NCBI GenBank assembly: GCA_950106755.1
Contig: OX467082.1
Span: forward strand, 30,690,001 to 30,754,000
Source of the DNA: Climacium dendroides
Lineage: Eukaryota; Streptophyta; Bryopsida; Hypnales; Climaciaceae
DNA length: 64,000 bases
Direction of reading: 5' to 3'
The translations under genes and the position numbers were made by a program. Position 1 is the stretch's first letter. The number at the start of each line of letters is the position of its first letter. The notes under the pieces were generated by a model. It saw only the letters and a program-made list of their open reading frames with translations, was not told where the DNA came from and ran no database searches. Positions 10,950-22,493 of this stretch are shown piece by piece.

Positions 10950-12014
10950 ATGGAAGGGGAAGGAACTGCCAGGGAGGGGGGACCACCGACGCAGGAGGGC
11001 ATGGGTCCAGATTGGGCGGCATTTATCCAACAACAGATTCAATCGGTGTTCCAGGCCGCGATACCTCATATCGTGCAACAAATTTCAGAACAAGCTGTCC
11101 TTCCTCCGTTACCAGTGTCCCCGTTGTCCGGTATACGAGCGGGTGGTCGAGAGGTCCCTGGAGCGGATCGATGTTATGATGAGCGGACGTCCGGCGGAGA
11201 AACTAGGGTAGCTAAACCCGAGAAGTTTTCAGGAAAGAAGGGCGGAGAGGTTTACAAATGGTTTGCCCAAATTCGCCTTGTGTTTCGTGGAAACGCTCGG
11301 GCTTATCGTTGTGATGAGGACAAGGTAGCTTTTGCCCTGTCTTATATGACTGGGGCGGCACAGAACTGGGCCATGCCGATTCTACAGTCCTTGGATGAGG
11401 GGCGTCCGCATGAGTTATTGAGTAATTACGATATGTTCCGGGAAGCAGTCATCGCCGTCTATGGTGATATGGATAGGAGAAGCAATGTGGAGGATCGATT
11501 GGGAAAAATAAAGCAAACCGGTTCGGTGGCTAGTTACATATCCACTTTTAACGAGAATGCCGCACAAGTCGATTGGAATGAATCGAGTTTGGTAGTACGG
11601 TTTCGAGGAGGCCTTAAGGATGAAGTTCTTGATTCCATAGCCACGGCAGAAACCTAACCTCGTAGCCTCCAAGAATGGATGACCATGGCATCCCGAATTG
11701 ATGAGAGGTTATGGTTGCGGCGACAAAACCGACGAGCTTCTATTCCATTTACGAGTCCCAAGGAGCCTGTTGCATGATTCCATCCAGCTCCAGGGTCATC
11801 AGGACCCACCCCTATGGAATTAGATGCGGTTCATGGATCCACTGCGTTGGCAAAAACGGCCAGTGAGCGGATGGAGTACCAAAAACAAGGGAAGTGTTGG
11901 GGTTGTGGGTTGTTGGGGCATGTTCGGGCAAAATGTCCAACAAATCCTTCGAAGCCACTATCATTTGCGGCAATGGAGGCAGAATGTTCGGGAAAAGACC
12001 AAGCCCGGGACTGA
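10950..12014 (+). pseudogene. gag: gag of the chromovirus, two nonsense codons
   Basis: The frame opens at ATG 10950 (a GTG precedes it directly) and ends at TGA 12012-12014, 354 codons. It is interrupted by TAA at 11655-11657 and TGA at 11775-11777; the latter fits a CGA to TGA change. The N-terminal half carries the retrotransposon Gag core, including YMTGAAQNW. Near the C-terminus is a CCHC zinc knuckle (CWGCGLLGHVRAKC, about 11895-11936) that would bind the element RNA. Gag forms the particle in which reverse transcription takes place. The 3' end overlaps pol in the -1 frame, with a slippery heptamer at 11990. The stops make this copy dead, but the reading frame on either side is conserved. 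Confidence 0.9.
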
Positions 12015-12037
12015 GGACGGTGATTCAGTACCCGGGC
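11990..12037 (+). promoter_or_regulatory. Predicted -1 ribosomal frameshift signal at the gag/pol overlap
   Basis: GGGAAAA at 11990-11996 is read in the gag frame as TCG GGA AAA, that is, in the X XXY YYZ phase needed for -1 slippage. After a 6-nt spacer, GCCCGGG (12003-12009) pairs perfectly with CCCGGGC (12031-12037). The stem continues inward with ACTGA (12010-12014) against TCAGT (12025-12029), with A12030 bulged and a 10-nt loop. Slippage here moves the ribosome exactly into the pol frame, and the gag stop lies within the stem. All the standard parts of such a signal are present; that it works is inferred. Confidence 0.75.
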
Positions 12038-15000
12038 CGGCGCCAGACCGCATCGGTCACAATTCCACATTGGGAAATGGATAAGGGTTGCGAAGATTCC
12101 ATTGAGGACCGGGATGGAGCAATAATGCCGATATGTTTGCGGGCAACTAGTGATTCGGGAACACATCTGACGTTAGATGCGGACATCAACTCGGTGACAG
12201 CTATCACTCTCATTGATTCCGGAGCAACCGGGGTGTTTATGCACCCGCAATTTGCCCAATGGTGTCATGCTACAGTCAGACAAAAAACTACACCAAGGGA
12301 GGTTCGTGTCATTGATGGCAGACGGATAAACTCTGGTCTCATCACCCACGAGGCCATGGTGGAGTTGGTCGTGGGAGACCACCGAGAATCGTTGGTGGCA
12401 GATATCACCAATACGGGGCGTTATGCTTGTATTCTAGGAATTCCTTGGCTGGTCCATCATGACCCTACCATTCGGTGGGCACGGAAGGAAGTGCTTTTTG
12501 ATTCAAAATATTGCCAGGAAACTTGCGTGGCTCATCAGTGCGAACAGGAAAGCATTGGTCTCGCCACAGTCAGTGGAGTTCGGGGGGGAATGAAGCTTCA
12601 ACATCGGAAAAAATCTGATGTGAAGAAAAAGGCGGTCTATCCGCCGGTCAGTGCCTCAAAAAAGCAATCTCAGTCCATATTAGTGGCCCCAAAGCACGCT
12701 GTAGTTTCAGCAGCTGCTTTCCGTCTCTCGGCCAAAGATGCTGAGGTATATGCGTTGGAGGTATCGGAGTTAATCAAGGAAACCAAGGATTCGTCAATTC
12801 CCGTGGAGTATCAGGATCTACGAGAAGCTTTTAGTGAGTCAGCCTCCAATGAACTTCCGAACCATGGAGTATCTGACATGAAGATCGAATTCAAGGAGGG
12901 CCAAGAACCTCGCAATACCGGGTTACGACCAATGTCACCAGTCGAGCTGGAGGAGCTGCGGCGTTATCTCGAAGAAAATTTGGGTAAGGGTTGGATCAAA
13001 CAATCCAAGTCCCCCGTATCAGCCCCCATTGTATTTGCTAAAAAGAAGGATGGTTTGATACGAGTTTGCGTGGACTACTGCAATTTGAATCAAGTCACAA
13101 TAAGAAATCGATACCCATTACCTTTAATTCCGGAATTGACCGACCGATTAGTGGGTGCAAAAATTTTTACAAAATTGGATGTGCGACAAGCATATCATCG
13201 GGTACGGATGGCTCATGGCCATGAGTTTAAAACGGCTTTTAAAACTCGTTATGGCCTATTTGAGTACTTGGTAATGCCGTTTGGATTAACCAACGCCCCG
13301 ACCCAATTTCAGGCACACATGCAGAGTATCTTCAATGATTTGTTGGATATCTCGGTTGTCATTTATTTAGATGATATTCTCATTTTTTCAAAGAATTTAA
13401 AAGAACATCAATTATTAGTACGGGAAGTTCTCAACCGTTTAAAAGAAAATGGTCTCTATGTCAAGGAATCAAAATGCGAATTCCATCGAAGCTCCGTGGA
13501 ATTCTTGGGAATGATGGTTTCAGATAAGGGATTGGAGATGTGCCAGGACAAAGTACAAGCTATCCGTGATTGGCCGATTCCAAAAACACTTAAAGAAGTT
13601 CAAGCTTTTCTAGGATTCGCGAATTTTTATCGACGGTTCATTATTGATTATTCAAAGATAACAAATCCCCTCACTGCGTTAACAAAGAAGAATTGTAAGT
13701 TTGAGTGGACACCCCAAACACAAGAGGCGTTCAATGCACTTCGGTCTCGATTTCTTCAAGCGCCAGTATTGATTCATCCTAATTTTGATCGAGCATTTGT
13801 GGTGGAGATGGATGCCTCGGATACGGCAACCGGAGGTATTTTGTCACAACAAGGGGAGGATGGACATCTCCACCCTTGCGCTTATAGAAGTTCGAAAATG
13901 TCCTTAGCAGAACAGAACTATAACATTTATGATAAGGAGTTGTTAGCTATTGTGTTGGCATTGCAGGATTGGCGTGTTTACCTGGAAGGGTCCCCACATC
14001 AAGTAAGGATCATCTCAGATCATAAAAATCTGGAGCACTTTCTCACAACCAAGCAGCTCAATAGGCGCCAAGCTCGATGGTCTGAATTCCTTTCAGCTTT
14101 TAATTTCACAATTCAGCATCGACCGGGAATACTCAATGGGCGAGCAGATATGTTGTCCAGGCGTTCTGAAGGAAATCATGACCACGAGGGGATTTCGAAA
14201 CCCCTCCTTCGACTGGCTGCATTGGAGTCATGCCAACTAGTCTCTAGCGACGCACAACTCATGGATCACATCAAGGCCGTTAGTTTAGATGATTTAACAC
14301 TTCAACCAATATTGTCATTTTTTAGCAATGGATCGGATTGAGCTCCACGGGATATTCGTCAACGTTTCCAAGCTTATCGCTTCACTGATGGAATATTGTA
14401 TTTTCGTGATAAAGTAGTTGTCCCCGATAATGAGGAACTGAGGCGGCAAATATTGAGATCCCGCCATGACGCCCCAGCTGCGGGTCATCCAGGTCGCGCC
14501 AAAACGTTGGATCTAGTGTCAAGGAGGTTTTATTGGCCCACGATGAGTCGATATGTACATCGCTATGTCGACGGGTGCGATTTGTGCCAAAGATCGAAAT
14601 CCACACGCCATGCGCCCTACGGCCTGTTGCAGCCAATTCCACCAGCTGAAACTCCCTGGAAGCAGGTCACGACCGACTTCATAGTTAAGTTACCAAAGAG
14701 TGGTGGTTTTGATTCGATTATGGTTGTCGTTGACAAGAACACTAAATTAGCGCACTTCATTCTGACAAATGAATCAATTGATTCTAGTGGGGCGGCAACA
14801 TTGTATCTGCAACACGTCTGGAAACACCATGGGACACCGGATGAAATCATATCAGACAGGGGATCGGTGTTTATTTCAAAATTCATGAGACGGTTGTGTC
14901 AGCTTCTTCGGATTCAACCTTCTCCAACGACGGCATTTCATCCGCAATCCGATGGGCAAACGGAACGCGTGAATCAAGTCCTTGAACAAATTTTGCGTAT

Positions 15001-15967
15001 GTTCACAACCCGCCGGCAAGATGATTGGTCAGAATTACTCCCAATAGCTGAGTTTGCATATAATAATGTTCTTCATTCCGCCACTGGATTCTCTCCGTTT
15101 TATGCGACTTATGGGTATCATCCCCAGTTATCATTTACTACACCGACCTCGTCCACAGTTCCGGCGGCGGAGGAAAGAGTAAGACATTTACAAGAGGTGC
15201 ACGAAGAAATTAAAGTGATGATCCAGGTTGCTGCGGATCGAGCTAAACGGAATTACGATCGCAGGGTTCATTTGCAGCCAAGTTTCCAAGTGGGGGACAA
15301 AGTCTTGCTTCGCTCTAATAACATAGCCACAACAGCTCCTTCGAAGAAGCTGGCTTCTAAGTTCCTGGGTCCCTTTTCGATTACCGCCAAGATATCAGAC
15401 TTGGTGTACCGACTTAAGCTTCCTCGAACGCTCCGGATACATGATGTTTTTCATGTGGCACTCCTTGAGAGATATCGGCAGGATACCATTCCAGGCCGTC
15501 GGCAAAGACTACCACCACCAGTTCTAACTCCGGAGGGGGACATGGAGTGGGAGGTCCACGATATCTTTGACTCTCGATTCTCAGGTCGTGGCAGGAGGCT
15601 ACATTATTTGGTATCATGGGAAGGTTACGGTCCTGAACAGAACTCTTGGGAGCCCGCTTCAAATTTACGAAACGCACCCGATGTGGTCAGAGAGTTCCAC
15701 CAGCGTCACCCACAAGCGCCGGCTCCATCTCATGTTGACCCTTCATCTCCTGAATTCGCAAATGGAACGCTAGAGGGGGGGGATTGTTACGACTCAGTCG
15801 TAACAGCTAGACGTATTCATCACCGGTTGCAAGAAGACCTCTTACCTGGGACGGAGGTTACTCGAGACGGTTATCTTCATGACAGTTACGGTGCATGCCT
15901 CGAGAGTCCAATTGTTCCTTTAAAGCTCAGTGAGGGGAGCCATGTCCCTCACTCGACATTCTGTTAA
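11993..15967 (+). pseudogene. pol: pol polyprotein (PR-RT-RH-IN-chromodomain), one nonsense codon
   Basis: The open frame around this region begins before 11894, but pol is most likely entered by -1 slippage at 11990. Domains in order: aspartic protease with LIDSGAT (about 12210); reverse transcriptase with YLDD at 13364-13375; RNase H with VEMDASD, YDKELLAI and SDHKNL; integrase with an HHCC finger (about 14460-14600) and a DDE core (TTDF, SDRGS, then the glutamate in GQTERVNQ); a GPF-type module; and a chromodomain (WEVHDIFDSRF to SWEGYGPEQNSWEP, about 15545-15660), which in chromoviruses steers integration to marked chromatin. A TGA at 14339-14341 between RNase H and integrase breaks it and could derive from CGA. 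The frame crosses the polypurine tract and the first 180 bases of the 3' LTR and stops at 15965-15967. Confidence 0.93.
15772..15783 (+). other. Polypurine tract
   Basis: A 12-base purine run with eight consecutive G ends one base before the 3' LTR. It is the expected primer for plus-strand synthesis. The bases AT between the G run and the LTR TG fit the two nucleotides trimmed by integrase. Confidence 0.85.
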
Positions 15968-16208
15968 TACCCAGCATGCTTGTACGCACTTGCTTCCATC
16001 TTGCATTGCGAGTTTAGATACTAAACTGGATTAAACAGAGAGTTAACACTAACCGAGGAATTACCTTTTGATTTCGGTCAGGATGACTTGATTACGTAGG
16101 AATCAGCATGAGTCTCGAATCTCAATATCATCGAAGAGAATGCCTAAGCGCTGAGATTGCCCGTCGGAGTGTCGACAAAATACGAAGCAGTGTGAAGGAA
16201 TCCTGACA
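15785..16208 (+). repeat. 3' LTR of the chromovirus
   Basis: This copy matches the 5' LTR except for six A/G transitions. The pol frame extends into it for 60 codons plus the stop. The TATA-like TTTAAA (15919-15924) and the primer segment ACTCGACATT (15951-15960) are both conserved here. It is followed directly by the TATTG target duplication. Confidence 0.95.
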
Positions 16209-16213
16209 TATTG

Positions 16214-18401
16214 AACCTTATTTTTTGAGAAAAAGAACTCAACATAGAGGTGCCAACCCAATGGTGCTAGTATGTAAGCATGAACATACGAGCATATGAG
16301 CTTTGAGCATATAGAGAGAGATTGCAACTATTGAAAGTGCTTATAATGTAAATACCTATAATATAGGTACATACATCAAAGTTAAACTATAATCATAGAA
16401 GGATTCTATAATATAGACACCTATAACATAGGTGCATAGTCTTTTAGGCTCATAGACTCATGCTTTTAGGCTCACATAATAGCAACCCTTGGTATCAACC
16501 CTGACTTGCATTTACGGTACCATCCATTGTGGGAGAAATGTGGTGGTTGTTACGGAATGTTATATATTCATATTCATCCATATTGATCAATACAAAATAA
16601 GCCACTATAAATTAGAAAATTGATATTCAAAGGGAGAGTCACAATTAAACTCTCCAAGCTTATTGAATAGGCTCGTGTAACCTCAATTTCTAAGGTGATT
16701 TTTTGAAACTTTTTTTAAAAATAGAAAAACAAATTAGCTTTAAATTTTATTTTATTTTATTTCAATCAGTTCCTAGGTTCAAAATTTATATGATAATAAA
16801 CTCAAAATGAAAGAAAAATGGGCAACAAAAAAATTCTACAAAAAACTTAAAATCATTACAAAAAAATTATAGATTATATTTTTGTCTACACAAAAAGTTT
16901 TGATCCATTCTATTAGGATTAGTGATGTGAAAGTTATAGGATTACTTGTTTTGGAATCATTTAAAAAAACTTCTAGAGAAAAGAACATATTGGATTCGTT
17001 TTTTAATTCAATTTTTACAATTAAAAAAAAAGTTCTACAAAATTGACTATAGCTTGCTAGAATAATATTATTGCTGAGATTAGTGTATTTTAATTCCATT
17101 TTAAAACTATTGATGATTTAGTTTTTCCTTCAATTTTTTTTAATAGACTTTGAACTCAAATCTTTAACATAGTTTTTTTTAAATCAAAGTATTTAGTGTA
17201 AAAATTTAAAGTTAAGAGAATCAAAATCATAGAATCTAGTCATTGAATGTACTCAAGATTTATTTTAAGCACATACATCTTGCAATCTATGTGGTGAAAG
17301 TTTTTGAAATTTCTTCCACAAAGTTGTACTAGTCTTGTGCAAGATCTTATGATTAATTAAATATACTAAAAAAAATTTGAATTTCTTTTGCTCTTTGTAA
17401 TAAAAATGGCAACCCATTTAGAATGTTTTTGATGCAAAAGTAGCCCTAGGACTTTAGGATTTAAAATGGAGGAAATCAATGTAGTCTTGGAAAATGGAGC
17501 ACAACACTCACAACACTAATATGACTCCATCTATTTATCCATGGCTGAAGCAATGAAGGAGAGTTGTTTTTCTATAAATGTGCGAGCAAAAGCTTGTGAC
17601 CATATAATTTTTTAGAGTGAAAACATATGACCATGTCAATGGGATCTATGACCATGAACATTAGAATCTTGAAGAATTAGAGTTTAGAACAAGATCTTTT
17701 CATTTTGTCAATAAATGGAAAGTAAAAGAAATCAAGTGGTGCAAAATTGTATGAATTTGTGAGAGATTGTGGAGAGAAACTATGTAGAACAATTTGTTGA
17801 GTAGATTTTTACCATTTTAAAGTGAAAAATGGATGAAAATGGAGATTTTTGAGGTCAAATTGAGATTTGATTTGGGAAGCTAAGTAAGAAAATTAGGATT
17901 TTGGGGTGAAGAATGGGAATTTTAAGGTTAGATTGAGGTTTGATTTGGCAATCTCCAAAAGAAAATCAAGGTTTTGGCTTGAAATTGTATATGAAAGGGC
18001 AAGGTTGTTTTTTCATTTATTCTAGGTAGTGCAAAAAGCAATAATCATAGGATGAATGAAGCTATTTAAATCCATAGAAATGAATTAAATTTGCAATTTA
18101 TGGATGAACATTCATTTATCCATCCAAAACAATATACATTCACCTAAAATAGAACGATATTGTCCCAATATTTGATAGCAAATTAGCAATTTCTTCCACT
18201 GAAGAGCAAGAATATTTCACCAAATATTCCCTTTGGGAAAAAATCATCGCTTCTGAGTGGAAAACAAAAATCTGGGAAGGAGGGATGATTTGGGATAGCA
18301 ACGGAAAATTAGGGATTCTTGGTGTTGCGTCGGTTGTAGGTTAGGAAAGCTAGGGCATGCTGGGGTTTCTACTTTCTAGAATTGAGCTTCGTTGCCAAGT
18401 T
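16214..18401. other. AT-rich intergenic stretch
   Basis: No gene seen. About 16,330-16,510 resembles about 30,340-30,500 (shared ACCTATAA blocks and GGCTCACA-type endings), a diverged dispersed repeat. About 17,850-17,985 contains a loose tandem duplication of roughly 75 bp with GAGRTTTGATTTGG in each copy. Confidence 0.55.
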
Positions 18402-18420
18402 TTAGAGCCAGTTTCCATTG

Positions 18421-18600
18421 GGGCCTGGACCTCCAGGCCCGGGAGGTCCAGGGGCTTTCCCACGGGGTCCGGGCCGTCCAGGAGCTCGGGCTGGAGGTCC
18501 AGCTCCCCGTCCAGGCCTCCAGTCCGAGTTTTCGGGCTTTACAGACCTGGAGGGCCTGGAGGGGGGCCTGGACCCTCCCAGAAAAGGAAAAGCGGAGCTT
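18421..18600. repeat. GC-rich subterminal block, left end of Harbinger element
   Basis: A GC-rich patch in AT-rich surroundings made of repeated GGACCTCC/GGAGGTCC and CCAGG/CCTGG words, many arranged as small palindromes. The open frames on both strands here are composition artefacts. A related block lies at 22,520-22,640 at the other end of the element. Confidence 0.7.
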
Positions 18601-19238
18601 TTGCGGACTGCTCGGGGAGATGTTTTTCATTGCTCATTTACGAAATGAGTAACTTTTGATTTTACAATTGCCCGTTTCTTCGGGTGTCCAAGCCTTGTTT
18701 CATATTGTTTTGAGTTTAAACCTATGATAAGGAAGTTTAGAAATTTTTTAATTATTTTTTAATCTTAAATAATATTATACATAATGCTGAAATTATATTA
18801 AAAAATTATATATCTCTAGAATGGTGCATTTTTCTTTGGCATTCTTCGTATTATTCGTAAACTTTATGCAACAAGGGGTGAATCAAACTTTATCCATAAT
18901 GTAAAAAACGGTATTCCTATTAAAGCATATTTTATTGAATACTTGAATAACTGAAAATAACTAAGTTATTTTTTTTTTATCAAAACATACATTTTTGTAA
19001 GCTATTTTAAAAGAGAAGTGGTCAACATTACCAACACTAATTCATAATCAAATAAAATAATTGACAAACCTATTAATGTTAGAAAAAGAAGGAAAACACA
19101 TAGAAAAACATGTCTCACAAAATTTGTCCACAAAATAATTGTTTCTATTAAAAAATTAACACAAACAAACTTAATGGATGTAATTAAAAAAATCCATAGT
19201 GGAATTTTTAATTACAGCAAGAGTTTACTGATTCAATA

Positions 19239-20643
19239 CTAAAAGCTTTCTCTGCGAGGCACATAGTAGGGTCTGTTTGTGCGTGCTTCAACTACACCTA
19301 AATGTTGAACAATGGATTCCCTTATAATCTCAGCTTCATCTGTTATGACTTGTCTAGATATTTGTTGACGTTTGCCCTCATCATGATGGCCAGGAAGTAG
19401 AACATCCTCGTCAATAGTCTCATTCTGTTGAAGAAGAATGTTATGTAAAATGCAACAAGCTTAGATGAGTTTTGGCACCATAGCCTCATCAGGATTCCAA
19501 ATAGGCTTATATAAAATTCTCCACACCCCTTTCAACCTTCCAAAAGCGCGTTCAACTATGATATGTGTACTACTTTGTTTGTAATTATAGCTTTCATACA
19601 CACCACGTAAATTCCTCCCTGGAAGAGGAACCAACATCCACTCTGATTGAGTGTATCCAGCATCCCCTAGTATGAGCTCTAGAATCCATGTACCTTGAAT
19701 TCGTCGCTTCGGTCCATTTAAACGTTGACCGTCTTCAACAGCTTTATAGAATGCTGAATTTTTTAGAACTCGTGCATCATGCACCACTCCTGGGAATCCA
19801 GCAAATACATCCAAAAATTGCATCTCTGAATCAACAATTGCTTGAACAATATAGCTGTAATCATGGTCTTTATCATAGAAGTCTGTCGATCTAGCATTTT
19901 GGGGCAAATCAATTTCTACATGAGTACAGTCAATGGCGCCACAAACTTGTGGTATTCCTCATACATGTTCAAATTTGTTCTTCACATTTTCTAGGTCATC
20001 TATTGTAGGCCACTGCAAATGGCGCTTGCCTCATGAAATTATTGATATAATGAACCTTCTAACAGATTTTGATACTGTAGCCGGAGAAACTCCAAACAAC
20101 TCTGATACGCTTAGTAAAGAATCTCCACTAGCCAATCTACGTAATGACATGGCAACTTGTTTCTCTATCTCCAAATTTCGACCTCTAATACTATGAAAAG
20201 ATGGGTTTTTTTTTTTTCATGTCAGTACCTACCAACTCACATAGATAATTGAAAGTCCTTAAAGAAACTCGAAACATCTTCCGAAATCGTTCATGGTCAT
20301 CATGCATTATTTGTTCACGGTAAAGGTCCCACCAATGCAATGAACGTGGTTTTATATACCATGGCCCCCATTGAACCCCAAGTATGTCTTTCGGTTGTAA
20401 GTGAGAATTCATTATCATGCCAACTATGTCTTCGTCTTCAATAGAGGCTAGTGTTGCACTAAAACGTAATGAAGTCATTACAGATGACATGGAATTCTTT
20501 CCCCTCCATGAAATGCTTTTGTTAGACACTAAAAAACCATCATCCTTCTCTAAGAAAACTACAGCAAGGGCAGTACAAGAGGTTGACCACAAGTCTAATA
20601 TTGAAACGCTATTAGTGTCCATGGTAAACTTGAAGCAATGCAT
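19239..20643 (-). pseudogene. PIF/Harbinger DDE transposase, broken by stops and a frameshift
   Basis: Read leftwards from ATG 20643, the N-terminus includes PRSLHWWDLY and FRKMFRVSLRTFNYLC. The frame then shifts by one base in a long A run at about 20,205-20,217 and continues with RGRNLEIEKQVAMSLRRLASG. Two TGA stops follow (20033-20031 and 19961-19959), each where the family would keep arginine, so CGA to TGA is likely. The catalytic triad is still visible: GAIDCTHVEI, VVHDARVLKN and the glutamate in IVERAFGRLKGVWRIL. A further TAA at 19463-19461 precedes the conserved ACCILHNILL tail, which ends at 19239. About 468 codons in all, near full family length. Such enzymes cut at the element ends and insert at TTA/TAA. 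Confidence 0.88.
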
Positions 20644-21092
20644 TCAACACAAGAACCTATATGAATATATAATCTAGAGAATTTTTTTATATATACTGCA
20701 AATACAATATAAAAATAAAAATTCAGTGAAATATAAATTTAGGGTTCTTTTTAAAAAAAATTACAAGTCATTGGTAGTGTATATTTATAAAATATATTAT
20801 TTATAAAAACTTGAGTTCACAATTGTCATGTGAGTACTCATAAAAATAACATTCAATTTATTATTTTTAAGTGCTATTTCTATTTTTAAGTTCATAGAGG
20901 ATTATTTTTAATTCACAAGTCTTATAGTCTTTTACTTTTTTGTACACACTACTATAAATTAATGAAATGAAGACCGCAAACATCATTTTTCACATATTTT
21001 GATTTCAAGTTTGCATTGGAATTTTGTTCTATAAGCTTATATATTTATTTTTCTTTATTCTTGTGAACATTGTGTGTATTTAGGATTTACCT

Positions 21093-22124
21093 TTGAAAAA
21101 TACAATGGATAGTCAAGCATCTCCGAGCATTGGGTCAGTGAGAGCAAGAGTTCAAGCTATTGACTTGAATTCCCAACTTCAGGAGGATGATGTCATAGAG
21201 GGAGATATACAAGGTGTGCGTCCGGGTCGTCCCTTTTCTGCTGGACCATGGAATACTGACGAAGTGTTGGTTTTGTGCACTGCCTACCAAGAGTGGTTTG
21301 AAATTAGCGGTCCATTAAGTACGAACAGACATGTATTGCATCAAACCCAAACCCAGAAGTGGGAGAGGTTATCAGATAGGTGTTTTGAATTAGGATGTCA
21401 TAGAAGTCCTAATCAATGTCAAAATAAGTGGGACCAAACGAGAGCTGATTTTAAAAAAGTACATGATTATGAATCGAACATTCCGAGTGGAAGACCCTCT
21501 TTCTGGTCATATTCAGAAACAGATGTGAAAAGACTATTTAAATTGAAAACCATAATGAAGAAAGAAGTCTACGACCACATTTGCTCTTGGTTGCCTGGAA
21601 CATCTCGAGATGTCCAACCTAAACATTTGATGGATTCTACCTTATTCAACAATCCATCAGGTATGTGAGGTCATGTATGTCTTCTGAAATTCTACATGTT
21701 GTAGTTTCTTTTCTCTTTCTATAAATGAAGAGGTTTTAAATGTTTTGAAATTCAATTACAATTAATTTCTTGTTCAGGGTCAGAGCAAGGTGGAGAAGAT
21801 GTGCGTGACCTAGGAGAGGACAGTGAAGATGATCATGTAGGAAACCGCTCTCGCTCAAATACTGCAAAAAGAAGGAAAACATTACCTCGTGCTTCAGAAG
21901 CTCTACGTGATGCTCTCATTTCTAATAGGGAAAAACTTGTAGAAAGTCTTGATAGAACTCAAGACAGAGAAGATGCAAGACATAGAGAGCTCCTAAACCT
22001 AGAAAACAGAAAATTGGAGGCTACTATAGAAACCTCTCAAGCACTAGTAGGGGCTTTAAATGCCATGGCAAATGCCATGACTGTTTTAGGGCAATCTATT
22101 GCACATCCTCCTCCACATCAATGA
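21093..22124 (+). CDS. Myb/SANT-like (trihelix-type) Harbinger partner protein, two exons
   Basis: Exon 1 is 21093-21660 and exon 2 is 21778-22124; the 117-bp intron begins GTATGT and ends TTCAG. Joining keeps the frame and gives 304 residues with no stop. Residues about 47-130 form a Myb/SANT-like module (FSAGPWNTDEVLVLCTAYQE, then KWERLSDRC and NQCQNKWDQTRADFKK). After a basic stretch (AKRRKTLPR), the C-terminus is a charged helix likely to form a coiled coil. In PIF/Harbinger systems such a protein helps the transposase enter the nucleus and bind the ends. It lies inside the element, divergent from the broken transposase. ATG 21093 was chosen because the upstream sequence is AT-rich and unlike coding DNA; ATG 21105 is an alternative. 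Confidence 0.75.
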
Positions 22125-22493
22125 AGACATGTTTTACATGGTTTTCTATTGTGTGGACAAATTTTGTGAAGCAAGTTATTTTGTGTGTTTGAATTTTTTT
22201 CCTAACATTAGAAGGTTTGTCAATTATTTCATTTGATTATCAATTAGTGTTGGTAATTTTTGCAATGTGAAAAAACTTACCTAAACCATCTCAAATAATA
22301 AATGAAATTGTTTAAATTTTGTCATATAAAAATCAACATTTAATTATGTATGTTATGAATATTAAAAATTATTTTTCTTATTATTACTATTAAACATGTA
22401 TTATTGAATAATTAAATAACTGAAAATAAATTCTCTTTTTATCAAAACAAACATTTGTGTGTAACTTATTTGAAAAGAGAAGTAAGAAAAGTA

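Larger units (their letters stand above)
10374..16208 (+). mobile_element. Ty3/gypsy chromovirus LTR retrotransposon, 5,835 bp
   Basis: The element has two 424-bp LTRs (10374-10797 and 15785-16208), each starting TG and ending CA, flanked by the exact 5-bp target duplication TATTG (10369-10373 and 16209-16213). Between them lie gag, then protease, reverse transcriptase, RNase H and integrase in the Ty3/gypsy order, with a C-terminal chromodomain that places it among the chromoviruses. The LTRs differ at six positions, all A/G transitions (about 1.4 percent), so insertion was fairly recent. Three in-frame stops (two in gag, one in pol) inactivate this copy. It has three unusual traits: a likely -1 frameshift between gag and pol, a self-priming type primer site, and a pol frame that covers U3. 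Confidence 0.97.

Noticed and set aside
18357..18659. A proline/glycine-rich collagen-like protein
   Set aside because: The frames are open on both strands within the GC-rich subterminal block of the Harbinger element and reflect composition only.
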